A stretch of 41,038 bases of DNA from an uncultured Bacilli bacterium (lineage in GTDB: Bacteria > Bacillota_I > Bacilli_A > RF39 > UBA660), in assembly GCA_947585595.1 (NCBI GenBank), contig CANPXB010000013.1:1-41038 (forward strand). Reading direction: 5' to 3'. The position numbers and the translations under genes were made by a program. The notes under the pieces are model-generated. The model was not told the origin of the DNA, did not search any database, and saw only the letters and a program-made list of their open reading frames with translations. This document shows positions 7,182-16,016 of this stretch, piece by piece (within the stretch, counting starts at the first letter, position 1; every line of letters starts with the position of its first letter).

Positions 7182-7916
7182 ATGATAGATACAATAGCAT
7201 TATACTTTTTATTATTTATTATTTATTCATTTTTAGGTTGGGGTATGGAAATGGTTTATTGCTATTATTGTACAAAAAAATGGGTAGATAGAGGTTTTCT
7301 AATAGGACCTATTTGTCCAATCTATGGAGTAGGATGTTTAGGAATATCAATACTATTAAATAAGTATTATGATGATCCAATAGTATTATTTTTAACAACG
7401 GCTTTTGTTTGTTCTCTTTTGGAATATTTTACTAGTTATATAATGGAGAAATTATTTAAAGCTCGTTGGTGGGATTATTCAGATAAGAAATATAATATTA
7501 ATGGAAGAATATGTTTAGAAATAATAGGGGCATTTGGGGTATTAGGATTACTTTTAACCTATGTAATTCATCCTTTTATTATGAGTATACTCGGACATAT
7601 AGATAGTTCATTTCTTAATTTTATAGCTTTAGTTATATTTGTTATCTTTGTTGTTGATATAGCAGTATCAGTTAAGATTATTAGTGGATTTAAGAGTGTT
7701 GCTAAATCAGTTAGAAAAGATAGTACAGAAGAAATTACGAAGAAGATAAGAGAGAAGTTAATGAAACAAGGTGGATTATATAAAAGACTTGTTAATGCTT
7801 TTAACTTTGAAGCTTCAGAAAAATTATTAAAAGAAGTAAGACAAAGAATTAAGGAGACAACTAGTAAAGCGAAAGATAAAATAGATAAACAAATAAAGAA
7901 AAAGAAAACAAAGTAG
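7182..7916 (+). CDS. CmpB-like membrane protein (putative ABC-transporter type IV family)
   Basis: 244 aa with about five to six membrane spans in residues 1-170 and a basic, helical cytoplasmic tail. Family marks: FLGWGMEMVYCYYCTKKWVDRGFLIGP near residue 20, CPIYGVG, LLEYFTSYIMEKLFKARWWDYS and NINGRICLE. These match the PF06541 'putative ABC-transporter type IV / CmpB' family, whose transport role is a name rather than a proven activity. GGAG lies 8 nt upstream of the ATG. The next gene starts directly after its TAG. Confidence 0.9.
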   Translation: MIDTIALYFLLFIIYSFLGWGMEMVYCYYCTKKWVDRGFLIGPICPIYGVGCLGISILLNKYYDDPIVLFLTTAFVCSLLEYFTSYIMEKLFKARWWDYSDKKYNINGRICLEIIGAFGVLGLLLTYVIHPFIMSILGHIDSSFLNFIALVIFVIFVVDIAVSVKIISGFKSVAKSVRKDSTEEITKKIREKLMKQGGLYKRLVNAFNFEASEKLLKEVRQRIKETTSKAKDKIDKQIKKKKTK

Positions 7917-8936
7917 ATGATGAAGATGTTAAAAAAGAAATCAGTATTTGATAAGATTAATGATTATTTAACTAAAAAGGGACATGAACTATGTATGTCT
8001 ATCTATTTAAATAATTATAATAATAACAATATATATGTTAGATTAGATTATGTTGATAAATTATCAGTTTATAAAATTGTATGGATTGATTTAAATTTCT
8101 TTGATGAAAGTCATATTGAAGATTATATTAATTCACAAATGATGACAAAGTTTTTAGCAACGAAGTTAGTAGCTAAATTAACAAAGGAAGAATATGAAAA
8201 TCGTTATGATTTTAATGATGATATTATTGGTGATAGAGTAGAAATACTAACTTATTTTAAGAATCCTCATGAATATATTTTTGATCGCTTTTTACCATTA
8301 GGTTGGGATTTCTTAATTGATCCATTAGCTATGGTATTTAGTTATTTACCTCGAGGAATGGAAATATTTTTAAATGAGATATTTGGCAAGTTTGATCATC
8401 TAGAAGAAAATTATAATTATTTGAAACCAGTTAAGTTTGATTTATTAAATGATGATTTTAGTAAGTTATTTAAACCACAGATTATTGAACGAGGAGAAAA
8501 GTATTTTACGAGTGGTAAAGTATCATTTTTAGAAAAGATTGAAAATAAGTATATTGCCATTGTTGATGGAACGAATCCTTATGTTGTGGTAATTGATTTG
8601 GTTGATGATGAACATATTTTAGTGTGGTGTAATTGTAAATATAATACATTTTGTAAACATATTTATGCAGTAATAAGAGCAATTAGAGAAGAAAAGTTTA
8701 ATAGTTTTTATAAAGTTAGATATGTAGGTAAAGCTGAAACTTTATTAGAAAAAGTAACGATTGGTAACTTCTATTTATGTTTTGGGGTAGAAGATGATAA
8801 GTTATTATTATTAACGGCTGAGGGAAATGTATTCCCTGCTAATATAATGCATAAGAATAAATGTGTTTTTGAAGTAATTGAAGATGATGACGATTGTAGT
8901 TTATCTAAATATATTGAAGAAGTAAAAACGCAGTAA
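7917..8936 (+). CDS. SWIM zinc-finger protein
   Basis: 339 aa. A SWIM finger (CxCxnCxH) is at C238-C240-C246-H248 (CNCKYNTFCKH). It is preceded by the region that usually accompanies it (IIERGEKYFTSGKV..., residues ~189-202). SWIM domains bind DNA or protein partners. The N-terminal ~180 residues and the C-terminal ~70 residues are not recognisable to me. No helicase domain is present, unlike in Snf2-SWIM proteins. ATG 7917 touches the previous TAG; ATG 7920 and 7926 are equally possible. A terminator overlaps its 3' end. Confidence 0.88.
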   Translation: MMKMLKKKSVFDKINDYLTKKGHELCMSIYLNNYNNNNIYVRLDYVDKLSVYKIVWIDLNFFDESHIEDYINSQMMTKFLATKLVAKLTKEEYENRYDFNDDIIGDRVEILTYFKNPHEYIFDRFLPLGWDFLIDPLAMVFSYLPRGMEIFLNEIFGKFDHLEENYNYLKPVKFDLLNDDFSKLFKPQIIERGEKYFTSGKVSFLEKIENKYIAIVDGTNPYVVVIDLVDDEHILVWCNCKYNTFCKHIYAVIRAIREEKFNSFYKVRYVGKAETLLEKVTIGNFYLCFGVEDDKLLLLTAEGNVFPANIMHKNKCVFEVIEDDDDCSLSKYIEEVKTQ

Positions 8937-8950
8937 TTTACTTCTTTTTT
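8917..8950 (+). terminator. Intrinsic terminator inside the 3' end of the SWIM gene
   Basis: A perfect 10-bp stem AAGAAGTAAA/TTTACTTCTT (8917-8926/8937-8946). The TAA stop lies in the 10-nt loop, and a T-tract follows. Confidence 0.8.
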
Positions 8951-8964
8951 CTTATGAGTATTTT

Positions 8965-8973
8965 TGGTAGAAT
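8965..8973 (+). promoter_or_regulatory. Extended -10 promoter of the bPH/ABC exporter operon
   Basis: TGGTAGAAT, directly after the SWIM-gene terminator. The predicted leader to ATG 8990 is about 10 nt. Confidence 0.65.
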
Positions 8974-8989
8974 TAGGTTAGGTGGTATT

Positions 8990-9523
8990 ATGATTTGGGG
9001 ATTTGAATCACTTAAAGGAATTTTAAAACGTAATAGTTTTGAAAAGATAGATGGTTTAATGTATGCTTCGTGGTATGGTAATACATTTATAGCAATTATT
9101 GTGGCTTTATTATTAAATGATTTATTATTAGCTATTTTTATTAGAACAGTACCAATTATGGCTTATGTGAGTCCGTTTTTAGTATTATTTGGTTTATATA
9201 TATATCTAGTAACAAGAAGAGCAGTCTTTGGAGTAACAAAGAATAATTTTGTTTATGTTAAATTAGGAAGATTACTTAATAAAGCCAAAGAAGTATATGA
9301 AGTACCAATTAAGAATATTAGATATTTAGATGTAAAAAAGATTTTAATGATAACAATAGTTAAGTTATATTTTATTAGTGATATGGGGAAGTTTAAAAAA
9401 GTTAAATTTACTTATTCATCAGTTTTTATAGGATTAGATCGTAAGGAATATAAAAAGAACCATAAGATAGTTACAGATAAGTTAATGGAAGTACAAAAAG
9501 TATTAGATAAGGGTGATTTTTAA
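8990..9523 (+). CDS. Membrane protein with bacterial PH-like domain
   Basis: 177 aa. Two close membrane spans (~30-50 and 55-80) are followed by a beta-rich cytoplasmic region (FGVTKNNFVYVKLGR... VPIKNIRYLDVKK) in the style of bacterial PH (YdbT/YcxB-like) domains. The true start is ATG 8990 with TTAGGTGG just upstream; the in-frame ATG 8954 lies before the promoter. Its TAA overlaps the ATG of the ABC ATPase (TAATG), so it is coupled to the exporter and may be an accessory or lipid-sensing subunit (inference). Confidence 0.8.
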   Translation: MIWGFESLKGILKRNSFEKIDGLMYASWYGNTFIAIIVALLLNDLLLAIFIRTVPIMAYVSPFLVLFGLYIYLVTRRAVFGVTKNNFVYVKLGRLLNKAKEVYEVPIKNIRYLDVKKILMITIVKLYFISDMGKFKKVKFTYSSVFIGLDRKEYKKNHKIVTDKLMEVQKVLDKGDF

Positions 9524-10236
9524 TGTTACAAATAAAAGGTTATAGTCTTGAATATTTTAAAGGTAAAAGAATAATAGATAATTTAAATATGAGTATTAGA
9601 GAAGGAGATATTTATGCTTTTGTAGGCAGAAATGGAGCAGGTAAGACAACAACTATTAAATCAATAGTAGGAATTAACCATTTAACAGAAGGGGATATCT
9701 TGTTAGATAAAGTAAGTATTTTAAAAGAACCAATTAAATATAAAAAGATGATAGCTTATATTCCAGATAATCCTATTTTATATGAACATTTAACCGGAAT
9801 TGAATATTTAAATTTTATAGCTGATATGTATGAAATGACTTATAAAGAAAGAGAAAAGAATATTAAGTTATATGCTAATAAGTTTGAATTATATGATGAT
9901 TTAAATGATTTAATAAGTAGTTATTCGCATGGAATGAAACAGAAATTAGTACTAATAGCAGCTTTTATGCATAATCCTAAACTATATGTATTAGATGAAC
10001 CATTTGTGGGTTTAGATCCTAAAGCATCATTTACTTTAAAAGAATTAATTAAAGAAAAAGCTAAAGAAGGAAAAATTATTTTCTTTTCAACTCATGTCTT
10101 AGATGTGGCGGAAAAATTATGTAATCGTATTGCGATTATTAAAGATGGTAAGATTATAGTTGATGGCGATATGGATCATGTTATTGAAGATAAGAGTTTA
10201 GAAGAAATATTTATGGAGTTGGTTGTAGATGAATAG
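9523..10236 (+). CDS. ABC transporter ATP-binding protein (exporter type)
   Basis: 237 aa. Walker A GRNGAGKTTT (35-44), signature-like SHGMKQ (135-140), Walker B LYVLDEP (154-160) with FVGLDP, and switch His in FFSTHVLD. This is the ABC-2 subclass seen in bacitracin/antibiotic-type and unknown-substrate exporters. It overlaps the bPH gene by one base and the permease by 8 bases, giving a tight three-gene operon. The substrate cannot be told from sequence. Confidence 0.96.
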   Translation: MLQIKGYSLEYFKGKRIIDNLNMSIREGDIYAFVGRNGAGKTTTIKSIVGINHLTEGDILLDKVSILKEPIKYKKMIAYIPDNPILYEHLTGIEYLNFIADMYEMTYKEREKNIKLYANKFELYDDLNDLISSYSHGMKQKLVLIAAFMHNPKLYVLDEPFVGLDPKASFTLKELIKEKAKEGKIIFFSTHVLDVAEKLCNRIAIIKDGKIIVDGDMDHVIEDKSLEEIFMELVVDE

Positions 10237-11812
10237 ATTTTTTAAACTATTATATGTTAATCTTCTAGGTTTATTTGATATTAATAAGATTAAGGTAGCC
10301 AGAGAAGATGGAGTTAAAAGTAATTTAGAAAAGAAAACAATTATTACGGCAATAGTTGCTTTATTCTATGGTTTTTTATTATATAAATTTTTTACTTCTT
10401 CAGGTATTGCTAATAAAATAAATATCTTAGTAATTGGTTTTGCGCTTAGTAGTTTGTTTTGCTTAATAATGGATATTAATTTAATAGAACCAATTATCTT
10501 TAAGAGTGAAGATAATGATATGTTGTTTTCATTACCATTATCTAGATATCAAATTATCTTTAGTAAATTATTTAATATTTATTTAAAGAATTTAATTGCG
10601 ATAGTTATTATTATGTTTTCTTCATTATTAGCTTATACTAGTTTTAAGTTAAGTATCAGTGATGAAGTAGGTTTAATGTATGTCATAAGTTCTTTATTTA
10701 TACCATTTATTCCTATAGTAATAGCATCAATAATATCTTATATTAATTCTTATTTAAAAGTTAAATTTATTAATAATAAGATATATTATTATATTATTAA
10801 ATATTTAGTTTTAGCTTTAGTATTTGTTAGTTTATTTTTAATATTTATTGATACTAAAGTTAGTTCAATAGATGGATTTATTAAGGTTTTTTTAGATAAG
10901 TTTAATGTGATGTATCCAATGAGTTTTTTCTTTTATATAATGATTAGAGATGAAAATGTTTTATTCTTTGTCTTACTTTTCTTAATACCTATTTTAGTTA
11001 TATATCTATATAGTTTCTTCTTATCTAATAATTATTTAAAGATATGTTCAATGTTAAAGGGTATTAAGAAAAAAGTTGAATTTAAATTTAAGAAGACTTT
11101 AAATTTACATAGAGTATTTGGAATGGTAAGAAAAGAAATTATTAGTTTATTTAAGAATAAATTTTATTTACTTAGTTCATTTGGCATGTTAGTTTTTTTT
11201 ACAATAGCTTTATTTGTCGGATTACATATGATTGATCTTGATAAGATATCAAGAATTAAAGATTTTGCTATTTATTTAAAGTTATATTGTCCAACTCTTT
11301 TAGCTATGTTAGTAACATTTAATAGTATGAATATTTCTTCAATGAGTTTAGAAAAAGATAATATGCAAATACTTAGAACAATGCCAATTGGAATGGAAAA
11401 AGTTTTATTTGGTAAATGGTTGAGTGGAGTTTTATTAGGTAGTATCTTCATTATTATTAATAGTTTATTAGTTTATTTTTATTTAAGTAATGATGTTATT
11501 TTATTAATCTTTAATATATTAGTATCTTTAAGTGCTTTAATGTTTGTTTCTTTAACTTCATTAACTTTAGATTATCGTTTTATTTGTAAAGATGAAAATA
11601 ATGATAATGTAATTATTAAACAGAGATTAATAACTTTAATTCCTACTTTTTTAGCTTTAGTAATTGGGGTTGTACCTTTCTTTTTGCCAGCTTATGTTAA
11701 ATATGAGTATGCTTTAGGTAGTTATATCTTATTATTTGTTATTTTAATGGCTGTAGAAGTTGGTTATATGTTTATTAATAGGAAGAAGCTTATACGTGGG
11801 TTATTTAATTAG
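10229..11812 (+). CDS. ABC exporter permease (ABC-2-like, PF16949-type)
   Basis: 527 aa with roughly ten to twelve hydrophobic segments in two halves, separated by a basic cytoplasmic linker (KGIKKKVEFKFKKTLNL, ~residues 280-300). The internal MVRKEIISLFKNKFYLLS is the typical start of a second ABC-2-like repeat, so the protein looks like a fused duplicate. It pairs with the ATPase through an 8-nt overlap. The closest known group is the large 'putative ABC transporter permease' family; the cargo is unknown. No clear terminator follows. Confidence 0.9.
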   Translation: MNRFFKLLYVNLLGLFDINKIKVAREDGVKSNLEKKTIITAIVALFYGFLLYKFFTSSGIANKINILVIGFALSSLFCLIMDINLIEPIIFKSEDNDMLFSLPLSRYQIIFSKLFNIYLKNLIAIVIIMFSSLLAYTSFKLSISDEVGLMYVISSLFIPFIPIVIASIISYINSYLKVKFINNKIYYYIIKYLVLALVFVSLFLIFIDTKVSSIDGFIKVFLDKFNVMYPMSFFFYIMIRDENVLFFVLLFLIPILVIYLYSFFLSNNYLKICSMLKGIKKKVEFKFKKTLNLHRVFGMVRKEIISLFKNKFYLLSSFGMLVFFTIALFVGLHMIDLDKISRIKDFAIYLKLYCPTLLAMLVTFNSMNISSMSLEKDNMQILRTMPIGMEKVLFGKWLSGVLLGSIFIIINSLLVYFYLSNDVILLIFNILVSLSALMFVSLTSLTLDYRFICKDENNDNVIIKQRLITLIPTFLALVIGVVPFFLPAYVKYEYALGSYILLFVILMAVEVGYMFINRKKLIRGLFN

Positions 11813-11829
11813 TAAATGGACTTAAATAG

Positions 11830-11838
11830 TGATATAAT
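11830..11838 (+). promoter_or_regulatory. Extended -10 promoter of the AI-2E transporter gene
   Basis: TGATATAAT in the 50-nt gap after the permease gene, with no good -35. Predicted leader about 18 nt. Confidence 0.7.
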
Positions 11839-11862
11839 ACTTTATGAATTTGGGGAATAGGG

Positions 11863-13104
11863 ATGAATATTATGAAAGAAAAACTACAAAATAAATATTT
11901 AGCTTGGGGTTTAACAGCTTTTTGTGTTTTAGCAGCTTTATTACTTTTGTATTTTGCCATATATAATTCAAAGTATATAATTGGTTTTATAAAGAAGGTA
12001 TTTGTTATTTTAACGCCATTTGTTTATGGTTTAGTTATAGCTTATTTAATGAATCCAGTAGTTACTTTTTTTGATGAAAAAGTATATAGTAAATTATTAG
12101 ATAAAGTAACAAAGAAGAAAAAAGATTATAAAAAAGTAATTAGATGTTTATCTTTAATTACTAGTTCAGCTATATTTATTGGTTGTTTACTTACTTGTTT
12201 AAGCTTCTTATTTCCAGAGATAATGAAAAGTTTAGAAATGTTAGTAACAAATATTAATACTTATTTAGCTAATAGTAAGGATATGTTAATTAATTTAACA
12301 GGTAATAGTGAGGGTTTAACAACTTTTATTAATGAGAATTTTAGTAAGTTAGGAAAGTTTGTTAATACTTGGATAGATAGTTTTGTTTTTGAAGATATGT
12401 TAACTATGATAAGTAATAGTATCTTTGGAACTTTGAAGTTTTTATATAATTTAATTATTGGATATATTATTTCAATTTATGTATTATTTGATAAAGAGAA
12501 GTTTAAAGCTCAGATTAAGAAATTATTGTATACTTTCTTTGATAATGAAACAATTAATGTTATTTTAGAAAATATTAGATATACAGATCGTGTTTTTGGT
12601 GGTTTCTTTACTGGTAAATTAATTGATTCTTTAATAATAGGCATTTTATGTTTTATTGCTATGTTAGTTTTAGATATGCCATATGCTTTAATTATTGCTG
12701 TAATAGTAGGTGTTACTAATATAATACCTTATTTTGGACCATTTATTGGGGCGATTCCAAGTTTTTGTTTAATATTCTTAGTTAGTCCAGGTAAATCAAT
12801 AGTCTTTTTAATCTTTATCTTAATATTACAACAATTTGATGGTAATATATTAGGACCTAAGATATTAGGTAGTAAGACTGGCCTTAGTAGTTTCTGGGTA
12901 TTATTTTCTTTACTAATCTTTGGTGGTTTATTTGGAGTTGTTGGAATGATTATTGGGGTACCAATATTTTCAATACTTTATTCTTTTGTTAATGGTTTAA
13001 TTAAGAAGAGATTAAAGGATAAGAATCTACCTGTAGATTCTAAAGATTATACTAAGTTATTGTATGTTGATCAGGAGACTGGTAAATTAATATATGAGAA
13101 ATAA
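11863..13104 (+). CDS. AI-2E family transporter (PF01594)
   Basis: 413 aa with seven to eight membrane spans. Family hallmarks are an N-terminal span pair with a polybasic loop (KKKKDYKK), a long extracytoplasmic segment, then GGFFTGKLIDSLIIGILC and the conserved GVTNIIPYFGPFIG, DGNILGPKILG and GLFGVVGMIIGVP stretches. Members are exporters of small molecules or Na+/H+ antiporters; the AI-2 label should not be taken literally. GGGGA and the ATG at 11863 are used; ATG 11872 is a possible alternative. It is a single-gene unit between its own promoter and terminator. Confidence 0.94.
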   Translation: MNIMKEKLQNKYLAWGLTAFCVLAALLLLYFAIYNSKYIIGFIKKVFVILTPFVYGLVIAYLMNPVVTFFDEKVYSKLLDKVTKKKKDYKKVIRCLSLITSSAIFIGCLLTCLSFLFPEIMKSLEMLVTNINTYLANSKDMLINLTGNSEGLTTFINENFSKLGKFVNTWIDSFVFEDMLTMISNSIFGTLKFLYNLIIGYIISIYVLFDKEKFKAQIKKLLYTFFDNETINVILENIRYTDRVFGGFFTGKLIDSLIIGILCFIAMLVLDMPYALIIAVIVGVTNIIPYFGPFIGAIPSFCLIFLVSPGKSIVFLIFILILQQFDGNILGPKILGSKTGLSSFWVLFSLLIFGGLFGVVGMIIGVPIFSILYSFVNGLIKKRLKDKNLPVDSKDYTKLLYVDQETGKLIYEK

Positions 13105-13130
13105 AGATATTTAATATGTCTTTTTTTCTT
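13103..13130 (+). terminator. Intrinsic terminator of the AI-2E gene
   Basis: An 8-bp stem AAAGATAT/ATGTCTTT (13103-13110/13116-13123, one T-G) with a 5-nt loop and a T-tract. The stem starts in the TAA stop codon. Confidence 0.75.
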
Positions 13131-13138
13131 GGTATAAT
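13130..13138 (+). promoter_or_regulatory. Extended -10 promoter of the HD phosphohydrolase gene
   Basis: TGGTATAAT that begins with the last T of the terminator tract. The predicted start is near 13145, about 10 nt before the ATG and inside the ribosome site. Confidence 0.75.
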
Positions 13139-13154
13139 TTAGGTGGTGGTATAT

Positions 13155-14282
13155 ATGGATTTAGAACAAGTAAAGAAGAATATGGAAGCTAAGAATAATT
13201 ATTTAAGTAAGATGGCAACAAAAGATAGTGAAGCTTTTAGATTTACGGAAGTTAAAGATAATGATTTTAGAACACCATTTTTTAGAGATATAGATCGTAT
13301 TGTTTATTCTTTATCATATACAAGATATATGGATAAAACACAGGTTTTTAGTTTTAATGATAATGATAATATAAGTAAACGTATGACGCATGTTCAGATG
13401 GTTAGTAAGATAGCGAGAACGATTGGAAGAGCATTAGGACTTAATGAAGATTTAATTGAAGCAGCAGCATTAGGACACGATCTTGGCCATGTACCTTTTG
13501 GTCATGCAGGAGAAAAAATATTAAATGAAATTAGTTTAAGAAATAATGAAGGATATTTTAATCATAATGTTCAAAGTGTTAGAACATTAATGACTTTGGA
13601 AAATAATGGTAAGGGTAGTAATATTACTTTACAAGTTTTAGATGCTATTATGTGTCATAATGGAGAATTAGAGTTAGATGAATATCGTCCATATAAGAAA
13701 GATAAAGATATATTCTTAAAAGAATATGAAGAGACTTATAAGAATAAAGATATGATTAAGAAATTAGTACCCATGACTTTAGAAGGTTGTGTGGTAAGAG
13801 TAAGTGATATTATAGCTTATATTGGAAGAGATATTGAAGATGCGATAAGAATGAATGTTATTAATCCAAGTGAAATACCTAAAGAAATATCTGATGTATT
13901 AGGATTAACTAATAGAGAGATTATTAATACAATAATTAATGATTTAGTAGATAATAGTATAGGTAAAGATTATTTAAAGTTAAGTAATAATATTTTTCAA
14001 GCAATTAAGAGTTTAAAGAAGTTTAATTATGAACATATATATGATAAAGCTAATAGTAAAGAAATGTTAGATTTATATGATAAGATGTTTAATAAAGTAT
14101 TTGATAAATGTCTTAATGATATTAAAACTAAGAATAAAGAAGGACATATTTATACAATATTTTTAAATGATATGAGTGATGATTATTTAAATAAGACAAG
14201 TGATGAAAGAAAAGTAATTGATTATATAGCAGGAATGACGGATGACTTTATTGTATCTGAATATAATAATATTAGAGATTAG
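13155..14282 (+). CDS. HD-domain dNTP triphosphohydrolase-like protein
   Basis: 375 aa. The dGTPase/SAMHD1-like HD core is visible: FRTPFFRDIDRIVYSLSYTR with a later MTHVQMV (His79), GHDLGHVPFGHAGE (His108-Asp109) and a late RVSDIIAYIGRDIEDA. Such enzymes cut dNTPs to deoxynucleoside plus tripolyphosphate, or act on other nucleotides; the exact substrate is not readable. ATG 13155 was chosen because AGGTGGTGG ends just upstream; GTG 13143 would lie on the ribosome site. Confidence 0.93.
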   Translation: MDLEQVKKNMEAKNNYLSKMATKDSEAFRFTEVKDNDFRTPFFRDIDRIVYSLSYTRYMDKTQVFSFNDNDNISKRMTHVQMVSKIARTIGRALGLNEDLIEAAALGHDLGHVPFGHAGEKILNEISLRNNEGYFNHNVQSVRTLMTLENNGKGSNITLQVLDAIMCHNGELELDEYRPYKKDKDIFLKEYEETYKNKDMIKKLVPMTLEGCVVRVSDIIAYIGRDIEDAIRMNVINPSEIPKEISDVLGLTNREIINTIINDLVDNSIGKDYLKLSNNIFQAIKSLKKFNYEHIYDKANSKEMLDLYDKMFNKVFDKCLNDIKTKNKEGHIYTIFLNDMSDDYLNKTSDERKVIDYIAGMTDDFIVSEYNNIRD

Positions 14283-14292
14283 TAAAAATTAA

Positions 14293-14321
14293 TTGATTTT
14301 AAAGAATTAAAATATTATAAT
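14293..14321 (+). promoter_or_regulatory. Promoter of the beta-propeller-like protein gene
   Basis: TTGATT (14293-14298), exactly 17 nt, TATAAT (14316-14321). There is no TGN extension. The leader to ATG 14364 is about 36 nt. Confidence 0.8.
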
Positions 14322-14363
14322 TTAATTAGCGATAAGATGAAGTCGCGTAGTGAGGAGTTATTT

Positions 14364-15947
14364 ATGGAAGGACAAACAAATGCTACTAATCCATCTTCAC
14401 AAAATAATAAGATGGCAGATAGTGGTAAACAAGTTTTAGAATCAGCTAAGAATGGCAGTAAGTTAGTAGTTAAGAAAGCTACAGATTTTTCAAAGAAATC
14501 TTTTGGTAAATTTAAAGGATTACATATTATGATTGCTGGTGGAGTAGTTATAGTTTTACTTCTTCTAGTAGTTTTAAGTTCTTTATTTGGTGGTAGTAAA
14601 GATGTTAAGTATCCTATTGTATATGCTGATGATGAAGGCGATTTATACTTAATGAAACCAAATGCCAAAGATAGTGAAGATGCAATTAAATTAGCGAGTG
14701 ATACTTCAACAGGTGTTATATATGCTAATACAACTGATAGATATATTTTATTTACAAAGAATAGTGATTTATATCTATATGATGCTAAGTCTAAAGAAGA
14801 AACTAGTAAAGTTGTTTCTGATATAGAATGGTATGATTTTACTGAGGATGATAAATATGTTATTGCTTTAGATAGTGATAGTAATTTATATTCTTATAAT
14901 TTTAAAAAAGATAAAGAAAGATTAGATACTGATGTATCTGATGTATATGTATATGATACAACTCATATAGTATATGAAAAAGATGGTAGCGTTTATGTAA
15001 GAAGTATTAATGCTAAGAAAGATGATAGAAATAAAGTAACAGATGAATATAATGGTGCTATAAGATTAAGTGAAGATGGTAAATATATTATGTATATTGA
15101 TGATGATGCAACATTAATGGCTTATAGTATTAGTAAAAAAGAAAATAATAAAGTAGCAAATGATGTTTCTTCATATTATTGTGATACTAAATCATGTAAG
15201 AAACTATATTATGTAGTTGTAGATGATGAAAAAGATTTATACTATTATAATGGTAAAGAAGGAAGTAAAGTAGCTTCTGATATATCTTCTGTTTATGGTG
15301 TAGATGTTGATGAACAAAAAGTTGTTTATACAGTAGCTGATGATGGTAAATATACATTATATTATCAAAAAGGTAGTAAGGATGCAGCTAAAGTAGAAGA
15401 TGATTTAGAAAGTATTAAAGATTTATATTTCTTTGATTCTAATGAGATTTATTTCATTAATGAAGATTATGAATTAAAATATGTTAAAGTTAATGGTAAT
15501 AAAGTTGGTGAAGTTAAATCTGTTGCTGATGATGTAGAAAATTATTTAACAATTACAAAAGATGGTTATGTCTTTGTAGCAGATGTTGATGATGATAGTA
15601 ATGGAACATTATATATTGCTAAAGGTGGTAAAGCTAAAGAAATAGCTAGTGATGTATATAGTTCTAAACTTACTGTAAGTAAAGATGGTAAGAGAGTATA
15701 TTATCTTCAAGATTATAAAACAACAGGTGACTTATATGTAACTACTGGTGGTAAAGGTAAAAAAGTTGAAGCCGATGTACGTTCATTTGTTGTAGTTAAA
15801 CCTAATTTAATCTATATGTTAAAAGATTATAGTAGTTCTAAATCAAGAGGAGATTTATTTAGATCTAATGGAAAGAAATCAGTTAAATTAGCTGAGAATG
15901 TTCAAAGAATATATTCAATTAGTGGATTAAGTTATATTCCAGAATAA
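14364..15947 (+). CDS. Single-span membrane protein with beta-propeller-like repeats
   Basis: 527 aa. A cytoplasmic N-terminus (~52 residues, K/S/N-rich) precedes one span (~53-75). The outer domain of ~450 residues consists of divergent ~40-50-residue repeats, each with a pattern such as 'D.DLYLY......K.VA.DV......DGKYI.Y'. Such periodic Tyr/Asp-rich strands suggest a WD40/DUF5050-like beta-propeller exposed on the surface, probably for binding. No catalytic motif is seen. ATG 14364 is set by GAGGAG (14352-14357) six bases upstream; ATG 14337 has no ribosome site. Confidence 0.85.
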   Translation: MEGQTNATNPSSQNNKMADSGKQVLESAKNGSKLVVKKATDFSKKSFGKFKGLHIMIAGGVVIVLLLLVVLSSLFGGSKDVKYPIVYADDEGDLYLMKPNAKDSEDAIKLASDTSTGVIYANTTDRYILFTKNSDLYLYDAKSKEETSKVVSDIEWYDFTEDDKYVIALDSDSNLYSYNFKKDKERLDTDVSDVYVYDTTHIVYEKDGSVYVRSINAKKDDRNKVTDEYNGAIRLSEDGKYIMYIDDDATLMAYSISKKENNKVANDVSSYYCDTKSCKKLYYVVVDDEKDLYYYNGKEGSKVASDISSVYGVDVDEQKVVYTVADDGKYTLYYQKGSKDAAKVEDDLESIKDLYFFDSNEIYFINEDYELKYVKVNGNKVGEVKSVADDVENYLTITKDGYVFVADVDDDSNGTLYIAKGGKAKEIASDVYSSKLTVSKDGKRVYYLQDYKTTGDLYVTTGGKGKKVEADVRSFVVVKPNLIYMLKDYSSSKSRGDLFRSNGKKSVKLAENVQRIYSISGLSYIPE

Positions 15948-15950
15948 GAA

Positions 15951-15977
15951 AGAGGTTCAAGATTGAACCTTTTTTTA
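15951..15977 (+). terminator. Intrinsic terminator of the 14364 gene
   Basis: A stem AGGTTCA/TGAACCT (15953-15959/15964-15970), extendable outward by two pairs, with a 4-nt loop and a T-tract. Confidence 0.88.
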
Positions 15978-15991
15978 ATTTAATGGGAATG

Positions 15992-16000
15992 TGATATAAT
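15992..16000 (+). promoter_or_regulatory. Extended -10 promoter of dapF
   Basis: TGATATAAT. The predicted start is about 16007, ten nt before ATG, within AGAGGTG. Confidence 0.75.
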
Positions 16001-16016
16001 ATTAGAGGTGATTGAT

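Noticed and set aside
8954-8989. Upstream start for the bPH-like gene
   Set aside because: It would precede the -10 promoter at 8965 and the AGGTGG that serves ATG 8990.
14315-14668. 117-codon minus-strand ORF
   Set aside because: Shadow of the 5' end of the beta-propeller-like gene, which has a strong ribosome site, membrane span and proper terminator.
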